Source: Streptomyces sp. CBMA152 (GTDB lineage Bacteria; Actinomycetota; Actinomycetes; Streptomycetales; Streptomycetaceae). Taken from it: a stretch of 64,000 bases of DNA. The first letter of the stretch is position 1; each line of letters begins with the position of its first letter. Shown here in pieces: positions 8,605-16,491 of this stretch. The DNA is taken from contig NZ_MECJ01000019.1 of NCBI RefSeq assembly GCF_014596475.1, forward strand, positions 62,001 to 126,000. The letters run 5' to 3'. A program made the position numbers and the translations under genes. The notes under the pieces were generated by a model. It saw nothing but the letters and a program-made list of their open reading frames with translations. It ran no database searches and was not told where the DNA came from.

Positions 8605-9641
8605 TGGCCAAGGACCGCGTCGGCCCGAATGACGAGGAGCTCGACGGTGCCGTGGACCGCCTGCTCGGTGGGCACACACACACCCTGTCGGCAGCCCTCC
8701 GGAGCGCGCTTGATGTCGAGGCCGGGCTGCGCGACATCCTGCTGCACTCTCGACACGACGATCTTGTCGATGACCTCGGTGCGATCCTCGACGTGGAAGC
8801 AGGCCTGGATGACATCGTCGGTGCCGACGTCTCTCAGCAACGACAGAGGCCCGAGAAGAACAAAAAGCGCGGCAGGAAGGCGGCAACCGCGGCAGAGCAG
8901 TGCCTGCGGATGGTCAGCCCTGAGATTCGCATCACTCTGCGCGTCAGTCCCGATGTGGCGACTGCGGCACTGACCTTCGAGAGGGCACACCGCTTTCTTT
9001 CGAGCCTGACGCAGGTCAAGGACTCCACACGCACGCTGAAGGCAAACCTGGAACCGCGCCTCGCGTTTGCTGTGTGCAGCGAGCTCCGGTCCGCCCACGA
9101 ACATGCCATCGGGATCGCCGGTGACCTCGCCCACTCCGACGCTTCCCTCGCGGTGCGCGATCTGGCACGCAGCCTTGCCGTCGGTCTCACCAGCAATCTG
9201 GACACCGCCCGAACGGCAGCGGAAGTTCTTCTTCAACGCGATCCCCATTGCACCGACCCCGCTGAAATCAGAGAGCTGGCCGACGCCCTGTCCAGAGCAG
9301 CTACCCGCAACTGCGCCCGCGGCCGGCGCCTCCTCCGGCTCTGCGCCGAGGAAGTCCGGGGCGCAGTCAGCACGGTCCTCGGCCGGGACCTGCCCGTCCT
9401 CGACGAGGAGTCGATCGGTGTGTTCCTGGACGACTTCACGGCCTCGGACCTACGCGCCGCCGACCTGCTCGGCGTTGTGCTGGACGGCATTCGCTGGTCG
9501 GAGTACGGCACGCTCTGGCCTGCCGCTGTGAACGTCGAGGTCCTCAAAGCCCAATCGGATGAGACGCCTCCGGGAAGCGGAACGTACACCGTTCGGAAAG
9601 GCACTGCACCGATGCACAACACCTATGCAGGACTGTTCTGA
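8604..9641 (+). CDS. Unknown protein with two VEAGL repeats
   Basis: Starts at GTG 8604, overlapping the sigma factor stop by one base behind a strong GGAGGGGAGGA site, and encodes 345 residues. Two similar helical segments occur near the N-terminus: ALRSALDVEAGLRDIL (about 29-44) and LGAILDVEAGLDDIV (about 55-69). A lysine-rich linker (PEKNKKRGRKAAT) follows, then a long alanine/arginine-rich helical domain. No enzyme motif, transmembrane segment or zinc site is seen. Given its position it may be a sigma-associated regulator or adaptor. I do not recognise the family. Confidence 0.75.
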   Translation: MAKDRVGPNDEELDGAVDRLLGGHTHTLSAALRSALDVEAGLRDILLHSRHDDLVDDLGAILDVEAGLDDIVGADVSQQRQRPEKNKKRGRKAATAAEQCLRMVSPEIRITLRVSPDVATAALTFERAHRFLSSLTQVKDSTRTLKANLEPRLAFAVCSELRSAHEHAIGIAGDLAHSDASLAVRDLARSLAVGLTSNLDTARTAAEVLLQRDPHCTDPAEIRELADALSRAATRNCARGRRLLRLCAEEVRGAVSTVLGRDLPVLDEESIGVFLDDFTASDLRAADLLGVVLDGIRWSEYGTLWPAAVNVEVLKAQSDETPPGSGTYTVRKGTAPMHNTYAGLF

Positions 9642-9680
9642 AGAGCCTGGCCCGTCGCCGTACACGACAGGAGTTTCCCA

Positions 9681-10820
9681 GTGACGCACTATTCCTACGC
9701 CGTCGAGTCACACGCCCTGATGGCGACTTGGGCAACTACGAGGGGCAGGACGTCCGTCATCGTCGCCACCGCGCCCGAGACCATTACAGGCGACGAGATC
9801 CTCGATCTCGCGCGAGGCCTCGAACACCTCTCCCAGGCGGCCTGGCGTACCTACATCCGCCCCGCCAGTGCCAGTTCCGCCCAGCAAGTCAACAGCGAAG
9901 GCTGGCGCCGTAGACAGGAGCGCTCCTCCTTCCTCGAAGCGCTCAAGGGCGTAACGCACCCGAATCTGCCGCAAGACGGCCACCTACTCGTCAGCTACAG
10001 CCCGATCATCGAGTCTGGCCACCGCATCGGACGCACGCTCCACTCCATCGCCGACGACCGGCTCACCGCGTCCGTCCTCGCCGAGGCAGAGACCGAACTC
10101 GCCTCGGTGGAGCAGGCTGAACTCGGCAATCTGGACGGTCGGGCACGCCAAGCGGTACTGCTCACCCGTGAGGACGTCTCACCGGTACAACTGGCCGCCG
10201 CCGACGCTCTTCTGCACGCCGCCCCATTCGGCTCGACATCGTTGCAGACCGATGTGGATCCGACTGCTGCCGCCGTCGCCGCCGCACACTGGCTTCAGGC
10301 CGCTGCGGACGTCACGGCGGTGGCGTCCGGATTCCATCCGACGGACATCGTGGTGGAAGCCGACAACATCGAAGCCCTCCCGCACGAGACGCCCACCCGC
10401 GTGCTCGAACTCATCGACGAGGGTTCGTCCCCTCACGAGGTCGTGGTCACTCTCGTTCGGGATGCGTTGGCCGTGGCCGAGGGGCTGATCCCCGACCGGT
10501 CCGGCCTGCTGGATCAGATCGACCAGGTGGAGGATCTCGTCGAACGGCATGCCAGCACGGACGACGTGCTGGCAGAGGAACTATGGCGAATCCGGCTTAC
10601 ACCGCTCGACCCCCAGCGCCCTGCTCCCGACCTCCTGGAAGACCTGCTGGCCGGAATACGAGCCTGCTGGCTGCTCTTCGAGGAGTACGCCGAATCCCCG
10701 GACTATCCGGATGACGAGTGGGATCAAGCCATGTGGGAGGAGTGGCACGACGGCGAACGCAACAGGTTCATCGACCAGGTGCGGGCTGAGGCTGCCCGCA
10801 CCAGCAAGCGACTCATGTGA
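9681..10820 (+). CDS. Unknown acidic protein, last gene of sigma cassette
   Basis: A 379-residue protein starting at GTG 9681 with AGGAG six bases upstream, 39 bp after the VEAGL protein. It begins MTHYSYAVESHALMATWATT. The central part contains LLVSYSPIIESGHRIGRTLHSI and a long acidic helical region, with many Asp/Glu residues towards the C-terminus (ESPDYPDDEWDQAMWEEWHD). No membrane segment or catalytic motif is recognised. It co-occurs with the sigma factor and VEAGL genes in one apparent operon, suggesting an effector or partner in the same system. Confidence 0.7.
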   Translation: MTHYSYAVESHALMATWATTRGRTSVIVATAPETITGDEILDLARGLEHLSQAAWRTYIRPASASSAQQVNSEGWRRRQERSSFLEALKGVTHPNLPQDGHLLVSYSPIIESGHRIGRTLHSIADDRLTASVLAEAETELASVEQAELGNLDGRARQAVLLTREDVSPVQLAAADALLHAAPFGSTSLQTDVDPTAAAVAAAHWLQAAADVTAVASGFHPTDIVVEADNIEALPHETPTRVLELIDEGSSPHEVVVTLVRDALAVAEGLIPDRSGLLDQIDQVEDLVERHASTDDVLAEELWRIRLTPLDPQRPAPDLLEDLLAGIRACWLLFEEYAESPDYPDDEWDQAMWEEWHDGERNRFIDQVRAEAARTSKRLM

Positions 10821-10843
10821 CCGAGCCTCGATGCATCAACTTA

Positions 10844-10871
10844 GATATACTGAGCGCCATAGACGATATAC
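10844..10871 (+). promoter_or_regulatory. Promoter/operator of vapBC with GATATAC repeats
   Basis: Two GATATAC repeats (10844-10850 and 10865-10871) lie 21 bp apart, two helical turns, just before the ribosome binding site of the antitoxin gene. The first includes TATACT, a good -10 candidate. Autoregulatory antitoxin binding here is plausible but unproven. Confidence 0.5.
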
Positions 10872-10883
10872 AGGGAGGTCGTG

Positions 10884-11099
10884 ATGAGCCGCACCGTGAT
10901 CGATCTGGACGACGACCTACTTGCCGACGTTGCTCAGGCTCTCGGCACCAGCACCAAGAAGGAGACCGTCAACACCGCTCTCCGTGAGGTGCTGGAGAAC
11001 CGGCGTCGCGCGCTGGCCCTTACCCGCCTGCGCGCAGCAGCCGGCGAGGGTGCCTTCGACCTCGATCTCTTCGAGAGCAAGGGGAACTACCGCCGGTGA
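10884..11099 (+). CDS. vapB: VapB-type antitoxin
   Basis: A 71-residue protein. ATG 10884 is preferred because GGGAGGT ends four bases before it; the GTG at 10881 is too close. The N-terminus MSRTVIDLDDDLLADVAQALG is the ribbon-helix-helix-like segment of the type II VapB family found in actinobacteria. The middle (TVNTALREVLENRRR) and the C-terminal FDLDLFESKGNYRR resemble the toxin-wrapping tail. It should neutralise the downstream PIN RNase and repress the operon. Its stop codon overlaps the toxin GTG by 4 bp. The pair probably stabilises the island. Confidence 0.88.
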   Translation: MSRTVIDLDDDLLADVAQALGTSTKKETVNTALREVLENRRRALALTRLRAAAGEGAFDLDLFESKGNYRR

Positions 11100-11518
11100 A
11101 CGCGGCCCAGTTCCTGATAGACACCAGCGCACTCGCCCGGTTCATGCGCAGTGACGCGGAGCAGTACGGATGGGACCGAGCTGCCGCAGCCGGGCTCATC
11201 GCCACGTGCCCCATTACTGAGCTCGAGTTCTTCTTCAGTGCCCGATCTGCCGAAGCCCGGGCCCGGGGCATCGATGACATGCGGATGATCTTTGGCTGGG
11301 TGCCGGTCGACGATCGCGCATACAGCCGCGCTTGGCAGGTGCAGGAGGCCCTGACCAAGCGAGGGCAGCATCGCAGTGCAGGGGCCGTCGACTTGTTGGT
11401 GGCTGCCACGGCAGAACTACAAGGGCTGACCCTGTTGCATAGTGATCGGGACTTTGACTGCATCGCGGCCATCACCGGGCAAGCTCTCCAGTGGTACGGG
11501 CCCGAGCCAGGTAAGTAA
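11096..11518 (+). CDS. vapC: VapC-type PIN-domain toxin
   Basis: A 140-residue PIN-domain ribonuclease starting at GTG 11096. Acidic metal-binding residues are visible: the Asp of FLIDTSALARF at the N-terminus, the Glu of TELEFFFSA, the Asp of AVDLLVAATA and the Asp residues of LHSDRDFDCIA near the C-terminus. All conserved PIN motifs are present, so the toxin looks intact. It cleaves RNA, usually tRNA or rRNA in this family, when not bound by VapB. It is the last gene before attR. Confidence 0.9.
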   Translation: MNAAQFLIDTSALARFMRSDAEQYGWDRAAAAGLIATCPITELEFFFSARSAEARARGIDDMRMIFGWVPVDDRAYSRAWQVQEALTKRGQHRSAGAVDLLVAATAELQGLTLLHSDRDFDCIAAITGQALQWYGPEPGK

Positions 11519-11640
11519 ACCGCGCTCGGTTGCAGTTCTGGTTGCATTCACCGCCGTACGGCACCGTTCAGAAACCCCGCCGCCCCCGACTGCACCGCAG
11601 GTCAGAACGTTCCCGTCGGCTCCAGAACGGTCGGGCGAAG

Positions 11641-11697
11641 GCTTGGAAAGCGTGTTGGGGGCAACCCCTCACGAGTTCGAATCTCGTATCCTCCGCC
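11641..11697 (+). repeat. attR: duplicate of tRNA-Ser 3' segment
   Basis: Identical over 57 bp to 6940-6996. It lacks the 5' half of the tRNA, so it is not a functional gene. Sequence beyond it (GGTTCAGAGGGCCGGAC) probably represents the original chromosomal downstream flank of the tRNA. Confidence 0.92.
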
Positions 11698-11702
11698 GGT
11701 TC

Positions 11703-11736
11703 AGAGGGCCGGACTGCGAAAGCGGTCCGGCCCTCT
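11703..11736 (+). terminator. Ancestral tRNA-Ser terminator
   Basis: AGAGGGCCGGAC (11703-11714) pairs perfectly with GTCCGGCCCTCT (11725-11736) around a 10-nt loop, six bases after the repeated tRNA end. This is where the tRNA terminator should lie in an uninterrupted locus. Confidence 0.8.
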
Positions 11737-11807
11737 GGCGTTACCGAGGCCTGGACCGTGCGAGCTGTTCAGGCCTTCGGCATGGGCGGGATCGTTCGAC
11801 CTGGGCG

Positions 11808-12035
11808 TCAGCCGCCGAGGCGCTTCAATTCCCGGACAGCGGCCGGCACTGCCAGACACAAGCCGAAGGTCGTCGCGAACGCGGTACCTGCAGGCAGGAG
11901 CGCATCGGCCAGGTCGACCCGGGCCCGCACCTCGATCAGGGCCACAGCCAGGGCAGCCACGACGGACAGCAGGGTGGCGATGCCCAGCCACAAGAGCCAG
12001 ACGCGCGAACGCCCTGGGGACGGATGTGTGACCAC
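11808..12035 (-). CDS. Small two-helix membrane protein next to methylase
   Basis: A 75-residue protein from GTG 12035, with AAAGGA about eight bases upstream. Two hydrophobic helices are visible (VWLLWLGIATLLSVVAALAVAL and ALLPAGTAFATTFGLCLAVPA), followed by a short basic tail. The start is only 19 bp after the stop of the methylase gene, so they are probably one operon. No family is recognised. Tiny membrane proteins beside modification genes can be toxic or abortive effectors, but this is only context. Confidence 0.65.
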   Translation of the reverse strand: MVTHPSPGRSRVWLLWLGIATLLSVVAALAVALIEVRARVDLADALLPAGTAFATTFGLCLAVPAAVRELKRLGG

Positions 12036-12054
12036 GGAGGGGTCCTTTCGTCGG

Positions 12055-14406
12055 TCAGAGGGGCAGGACGGACGGGGCGAGCGGCTTATCCGCCGAAGGT
12101 CCGAGCATCAGGTGCTTCAGGAGCTCCTCCCGGGCCCGGACGAGGGCGTCCGCGTACTCGCGGTGCAGCACGGCCTGCCTGCGCAGAAGCGCGCTCACGC
12201 GGACGATCTCGCGCTGCTCCGACATCGATGGGAAGCGGACCGGCAGATGGCCGAGGGCATCGCGGCTGAGCGAAGGGGCGGCGGTGGCCTCCGCACGGTT
12301 CCGCATCCACTGCATGCTGTGCGGCAGCGAAAGCTGGTCCACAAGGAAACCCGGATCCACTCCGGCGCCCTCACGGACACGCAACCGGACCAGGTTGGTA
12401 CTGAGGAGCCATCCCTCCTGCTCAGGCTCCACCAGTGCGGGCGGACGAAGCTCCCCTGTCCGGACGCAGACGACGTCCCCGGCCACCAGCCTGAAGTTAA
12501 CAAGCTCCCGGGCCTTCTTGAGGAAGACGTTCTCCTCCTCGAGGAACAGGATCCTCCCGCCCTCCAACTGGCGGGGAAAGATCACGGGCACTTCCCCTCT
12601 CGGCGACCGGTCGGCCTTGCCGAGACGCGTGTAGGAAGGGCCCGGCTGGATGTCGCACAGCTCGGCCAGCCGCGCTTCCGTCCATCCCGGTGACAACGCC
12701 CCCTGGGCTCGAGCACCCGTGAGCCGGGCCCAAGCGAGGCCAGCGGCATCTGCGTCCGCCTCGTGCACCAGGCGGCCGAGCCGGGTGGCCTCCCCGTGGG
12801 TCTGGATCAACTCCTCGCGGGCGGGCTGCGCCGCGGACAGGGACTCCGGAACGTGATCCATGGGGCTCAGCGAGTAGCCAGAGGCGGCAAAAGCGCCCCG
12901 CGGCACCAAGGTCGTGTGAGGACGTGGCTCGCTGTATGCGACCGAGCCAAGCGCGGCTCCGAACAGCCACGGTCGCACGACCTCCAGGATGGCGCCGAGT
13001 CCGTCGTCGCCGACCACGTTCCTTCTGCCCGTTCCGGTGCCGAGATGCCGGGCGTCCACCAGGAGTACCTCGGGACGCGGCATCTCGGTGCGCCGAAGGC
13101 ACCAGAGAGAAACCGGCACCGGAGTGGTGGAGAACAGCCGGGGCGGCAAAGCCACGACGCACTCGATTGCACCACGCACGATCAGGTTCTGCCGGATCTC
13201 CCGTTCGGCGCTGTTGACCGAGTTGCCCGCCTTCACCGGCATCACCACGATGGCCCGCCCGCCTGGCTTGAGGGCGTTCATCACATGCTGTACCCAGGCC
13301 AGGTTGTCGTTGCCCTGGGGCGGGGCACCGAACTCCCAGGCACCCTGCACCCGCTCCGCCCCTGCGGTGTCGCTCATGTTGAACGGCGGATTCGTCAGCA
13401 CCACGTCGGCAAAGCCGGAGCGAGCCCCCTCGGTTGCCCACGGCGTGGTCCGAGTACTGCGGAGGACCGCCGGTGAGCCGTGCAGCGCGATGTTCATCCC
13501 GGCAAACCGCAACGTATCCCTCCGCGGGCTCTCACCGTGGAGTGTGGTTCCGGGCCCGACGGTGCCACACCGCATCGCCGCCGCAACCAGCATCTCCCCA
13601 CCCCGCACGTACGGGTCGTAGATCGATGCGTTCTTCGGTGCCGACCCCAGGCCCAGTTCGGCGGCCAGCTGCACGACACCCCGCGGGGTGAAGAACTCTT
13701 CGCTCCGCAAGCCGGCGCGGTCCTCGTACTGGTCGAGGATGAGACGGAATGTCCCTCTCGGCAGCTTTGCCGTGAGCCTCACGACTCCCACGAGGTCTCT
13801 GTAGGAACGGGGTTCGAGCCGCATCAGGCTCTCGCGCATTCCCGGCGGAACTCCGTACCGGCGCAGCTCCCTGTCAGCAACGGCACCGATGCATGCGAGC
13901 AAACCCGCCATGTGCTCCACGCCCGTCCCCTTCTTCGCAGCGTCTTCCACATCTCGCCACGCTGCCGGGACGGTCTCCCGGAGAAACACGAGAGAGAACA
14001 GCAGGCTGAGGAAGTCCAGCATTGAGGCCGACCCGCTCACCCGATCCGCGTGCGAGCCCATGAGCTCGTTGACAAGCGCCTTGCCTGTGACGAGGTCTCC
14101 TTGTGCACCGCGCGCTCCGGGCTCGATCTGCCTCGGGACCTGCTCGAAACCCTGCTGCTCGAGGATCCGGACCCGGTACGTCGTCCCCTCCGGTTCACCG
14201 GGGCGGAGCTGGCTTCGCGGGACGATGCGCGTGCCCAACCAATCCAGCACCTCGGAGAGGTGGAAGTACTCGGCACCACCGGATCGCACCGGGGTGGGAA
14301 AGTCACCATGCCGCTTCTCCCAAGTGGTGACGGTCGCGCGGGCGACTCCTGCTTGCGCAGCAAGTTCCGCACGGCTGATCAATGGATCCCGCTTGTCTAA
14401 CCCCAT
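12055..14406 (-). CDS. Type I-like N6-adenine DNA methylase with HTH and HsdS-like domain
   Basis: A 783-residue protein from ATG 14406 (AAGGAG seven bases upstream). Residues 1-60 form a MerR/XRE-like helix-turn-helix (SRAELAAQAGVARATVTTWEKR). An HsdM helical region follows, then EEFFTPRGVVQLAAEL (about 236-251), SAM-binding motif I IYDPYVRGGEML (about 262-273) and catalytic NPPF (about 339-342). After about residue 590 a target-recognition-like segment (GWTEARLAELCDIQPG to QREIVRVSALLRRQ) resembles half of an HsdS specificity subunit. No restriction subunit is encoded nearby, so it is an orphan methylase or part of a system with an unrecognised effector. A 27-bp palindrome lies upstream. 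Confidence 0.9.
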   Translation of the reverse strand: MGLDKRDPLISRAELAAQAGVARATVTTWEKRHGDFPTPVRSGGAEYFHLSEVLDWLGTRIVPRSQLRPGEPEGTTYRVRILEQQGFEQVPRQIEPGARGAQGDLVTGKALVNELMGSHADRVSGSASMLDFLSLLFSLVFLRETVPAAWRDVEDAAKKGTGVEHMAGLLACIGAVADRELRRYGVPPGMRESLMRLEPRSYRDLVGVVRLTAKLPRGTFRLILDQYEDRAGLRSEEFFTPRGVVQLAAELGLGSAPKNASIYDPYVRGGEMLVAAAMRCGTVGPGTTLHGESPRRDTLRFAGMNIALHGSPAVLRSTRTTPWATEGARSGFADVVLTNPPFNMSDTAGAERVQGAWEFGAPPQGNDNLAWVQHVMNALKPGGRAIVVMPVKAGNSVNSAEREIRQNLIVRGAIECVVALPPRLFSTTPVPVSLWCLRRTEMPRPEVLLVDARHLGTGTGRRNVVGDDGLGAILEVVRPWLFGAALGSVAYSEPRPHTTLVPRGAFAASGYSLSPMDHVPESLSAAQPAREELIQTHGEATRLGRLVHEADADAAGLAWARLTGARAQGALSPGWTEARLAELCDIQPGPSYTRLGKADRSPRGEVPVIFPRQLEGGRILFLEEENVFLKKARELVNFRLVAGDVVCVRTGELRPPALVEPEQEGWLLSTNLVRLRVREGAGVDPGFLVDQLSLPHSMQWMRNRAEATAAPSLSRDALGHLPVRFPSMSEQREIVRVSALLRRQAVLHREYADALVRAREELLKHLMLGPSADKPLAPSVLPL

Positions 14407-14471
14407 CGGGCAGCTCCTTCGTCCATACCTCTGCTGACGCCCAGAACGCTAGGGATGCAGCGCCTCAGCGT

Positions 14472-14498
14472 CCACTGCGCATGGCGAATGCGCAGTGG
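14472..14498. promoter_or_regulatory. 27-bp palindrome upstream of methylase gene
   Basis: CCACTGCGCAT and ATGCGCAGTGG form perfect 11-bp arms around GGCGA, centred about 80 bp upstream of the methylase ATG. The symmetry suits a dimeric regulator, possibly the methylase's own N-terminal HTH. The rest of the 14407-14828 gap shows no supported gene. Confidence 0.7.
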
Positions 14499-14828
14499 GG
14501 GTATGGAGGCCGTTGTGGCGGGCTTCACGGCTTCAAGCCAGGTGATAGCTGAACAGATGGCCCGCGCGCTCTCTAACTTGCACCTACCTGCCTCCTCTTA
14601 GGTGACAGGCGGGTTAGCAGATGGCCATGCCGTGGCCCCGCCCTCTGCACAGGGTGCATGCACGACAGCTGAGGCAGCGGAGAAAGAAAGAAAATGGCCA
14701 TTCTCAGGCAAGTTCTGCCGCATTTCGATCAGCCGACCTCAGGGTCAGCCCACATCTGCAATGCTCCACGGCAAGACAGACGGGCTTGGCCCGGCCGCAC
14801 TCTTTTTGGAACCGGAGGGATTCCGTCC

Positions 14829-15743
14829 ATGCGCATTGAGACGATGAGGATCACGCCTGACATCTGCGCCCACTGGATGAAAAACAGGGTTTGCAACCGT
14901 GTGCCGTTGCGTCCCTACAACGTCGAGAAGTTCCGGGAGATTCTGCAAGCCGGCCAATTCCGGACGACCCATCAAGGCTTCGCGCTGGACTTGCACGGTT
15001 GCCTCATCGACGGACAGCATCGAGCGCAGGCCATCATCGACACGGGAATCTCTGTGACCGCACAGGTCACATATGACCTTGAACCGGACGCCTTCGCTGC
15101 CATCGACGGGGGCCGTGTTCGGACTGCGGGCGACCATGTGGCCCAGGCGTCCGGCATGGCTCAGAACAACGCCAACTACTACGGTGCGGCGTTGAAGATC
15201 CTGCGGAATCGAGCCGAGGGTCTGCACTGGACCCGTTGGTCAGCGGGCAAACTCACGGCTGACGAGATTCCCGCCCTCATGGCGTCCTGGCCCATCCCGG
15301 AATCCCGGATCAACTACATGCTCGCGAAGGGACGTCAGTGCCATGCCAGCGGCACGGGACTGCTCATCAGCCACCAGATAATCCTGGAGAAGTGGCCCGA
15401 GCACGTCGCCGAGCTCTTCTTCAGAGGCATCGGTGACGCAAGTCGCGAGTACGTCGGCAAGGATCCCCGGGCCGTTTACACGAACACCATGCTCAACGTG
15501 AACAAGGGCGTCATCAGCAGGGACAGCGTGCAACAGTCAGCGCAAGCGATCAAGGCGTTCAACGCGCTCATCGCAGGTGAGACCATCGGCACCCTGAAGA
15601 AGATGAAGATGGGCGGCGTCAAGGTCGTACGCGACCGCGAGACCGGCGAGGAGATTGAGCAGCAGTACCTCGCAGATCGCTACCCCGGTGTCATCGACGT
15701 ACAGACCATCAGCCAGAACTGGCCACACGCTGAATCGGTCTGA
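14829..15743 (+). CDS. Phage-type ParB-like domain protein
   Basis: A 304-residue protein; ATG 14829 is chosen because homology starts at MRIETMRITPDICAHWMKN and GGAGGG precedes it by about nine bases. The block DLHGCLIDGQHRAQAIIDTG near residue 55 is the ParB/sulfiredoxin-like core (GQHR) seen in many actinobacteriophage proteins, where it is followed, as here, by AIDGGRVRTAGDH. Those phage proteins have unknown roles and are often near the genome end carrying DNA-modification genes. It is transcribed away from the methylase gene. I infer a phage-derived gene carried in the tRNA hot spot. Confidence 0.75.
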   Translation: MRIETMRITPDICAHWMKNRVCNRVPLRPYNVEKFREILQAGQFRTTHQGFALDLHGCLIDGQHRAQAIIDTGISVTAQVTYDLEPDAFAAIDGGRVRTAGDHVAQASGMAQNNANYYGAALKILRNRAEGLHWTRWSAGKLTADEIPALMASWPIPESRINYMLAKGRQCHASGTGLLISHQIILEKWPEHVAELFFRGIGDASREYVGKDPRAVYTNTMLNVNKGVISRDSVQQSAQAIKAFNALIAGETIGTLKKMKMGGVKVVRDRETGEEIEQQYLADRYPGVIDVQTISQNWPHAESV

Positions 15744-15829
15744 AGATATTTACCGAAGGCAAGACATGGCCTCTCCCTACGTCGAGCCGTCGGCGTAAGG
15801 AGGCTCATCGCCGCGAAGAGCACCTGTCC

Positions 15830-16221
15830 ATGCACGGGCAACCGCGGCTGCCCGTGTTCGTACTCGACGACGGCGAGGCTCTGCCCCTCGCCGTGCGTGG
15901 CGATGATCGCCCTTCCTGGACCTTGCGATGCGCGGCGCGGCTGAGCTGGTCACATCTCAGATGACGCCGATAAAGGCGTACGACGACAGAACCATCGAGC
16001 AGCGCTGGGACTGGGTGCTCTCCCGGCTCAAGGTCACCGACATCGGGAAGGACGAGGCTCGCCGGCTCCTGGCCGACGCCAAGTTGCACGGCCACAAGTA
16101 CGCAATCGACGCGGTACTCACGGTCATCGCGCGCCACCAGAAGGGGCAGGTCACCGTCTTCACGTCGGACGTGGAGGACCTGGAGAAGCTGGTCCCGGAG
16201 TCGATCGTCGTCAAGAAGGTG
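15830..16221 (+). pseudogene. Broken PIN-domain (VapC-like) toxin gene
   Basis: Two pieces of one PIN protein occur in different frames. From ATG 15830 the frame gives VFVLDDGEALPLAVRGDD, resembling the N-terminal metal-binding motif, and stops after about 45 codons. From about 16045 another frame gives DIGKDEARRLLADA, YAIDAVLTVIARHQKG and VFTSDVEDLEKLV, matching the C-terminal Asp-containing motifs. The middle is shortened and shifted. No antitoxin gene precedes it. I interpret this as a decayed toxin. Confidence 0.65.
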
Positions 16222-16331
16222 CGACCGGGCGCTCCGGTCTCGGTCCCGTTCTCATGCGCCTGCGCCCGCGACGGGCAGCAAACGAACGCGTCCGACAGCC
16301 TCGCCCCAGCCGAGCCACTTCCCCCGCCTCC

Positions 16332-16400
16332 TGACACCCGCCCCCACCCCTGTCAGCACCCCCACACCCCCTGTCAGCCACCTACCCACCCCCTGTCAGC
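16332..16400 (+). promoter_or_regulatory. Phased TGTCAGC heptamer repeats upstream of ABC genes
   Basis: TGTCAGC occurs at 16351-16357, 16372-16378 and 16394-16400, spaced 21 and 22 bp (two helical turns), with a related TGACAC at 16332-16337. The surrounding sequence is an unusual C-rich run. CATCGT at 16410-16415 could be a -10 element nine bases further on. SARP regulators bind phased heptamer direct repeats just upstream of -10, and a SARP gene lies nearby. Confidence 0.5.
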
Positions 16401-16491
16401 GCCCCCCGGCATCGTCATGTCCATCGAGAACGGCGAGAACGTCGGAAACGGCGAGCGGGGCCACACGAGCGGGTCAAAGGGGAGAGAGCAC

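Larger units (their letters stand above)
6997..11640. mobile_element. tRNA-Ser-integrated genomic island, no integrase found
   Basis: The 4.7-kb segment between the two 57-bp repeats holds six supported genes: a sigma-factor cassette (7778-10820) and a VapBC-type pair (10884-11518). No tyrosine or serine recombinase, excisionase or replication gene is visible in it. Either the element is an integrase-less remnant or satellite, or it is mobilised by an integrase elsewhere. Intact att repeats argue that excision could still occur in trans. The segment also carries its own terminator hairpin just inside attL. Confidence 0.85.

Noticed and set aside
11641..11697. Second tRNA-Ser gene
   Set aside because: Only the 3' 57 bases are present; the acceptor 5' strand and D-arm are missing, so it is an att duplicate.
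14602..14847. 81-aa open frame before the ParB-like gene
   Set aside because: No recognisable content or start signal; it overlaps the better supported gene start.
16332..16400. CRISPR-like array
   Set aside because: Only 7-bp units with variable short spacers and no cas genes; better explained as regulator half-sites.
15928..16491. N-terminal extension of the ABC ATPase
   Set aside because: The extension encodes the PIN relic and a C-rich tract; the ATPase family begins at the ATG 16492, which has a strong ribosome binding site.
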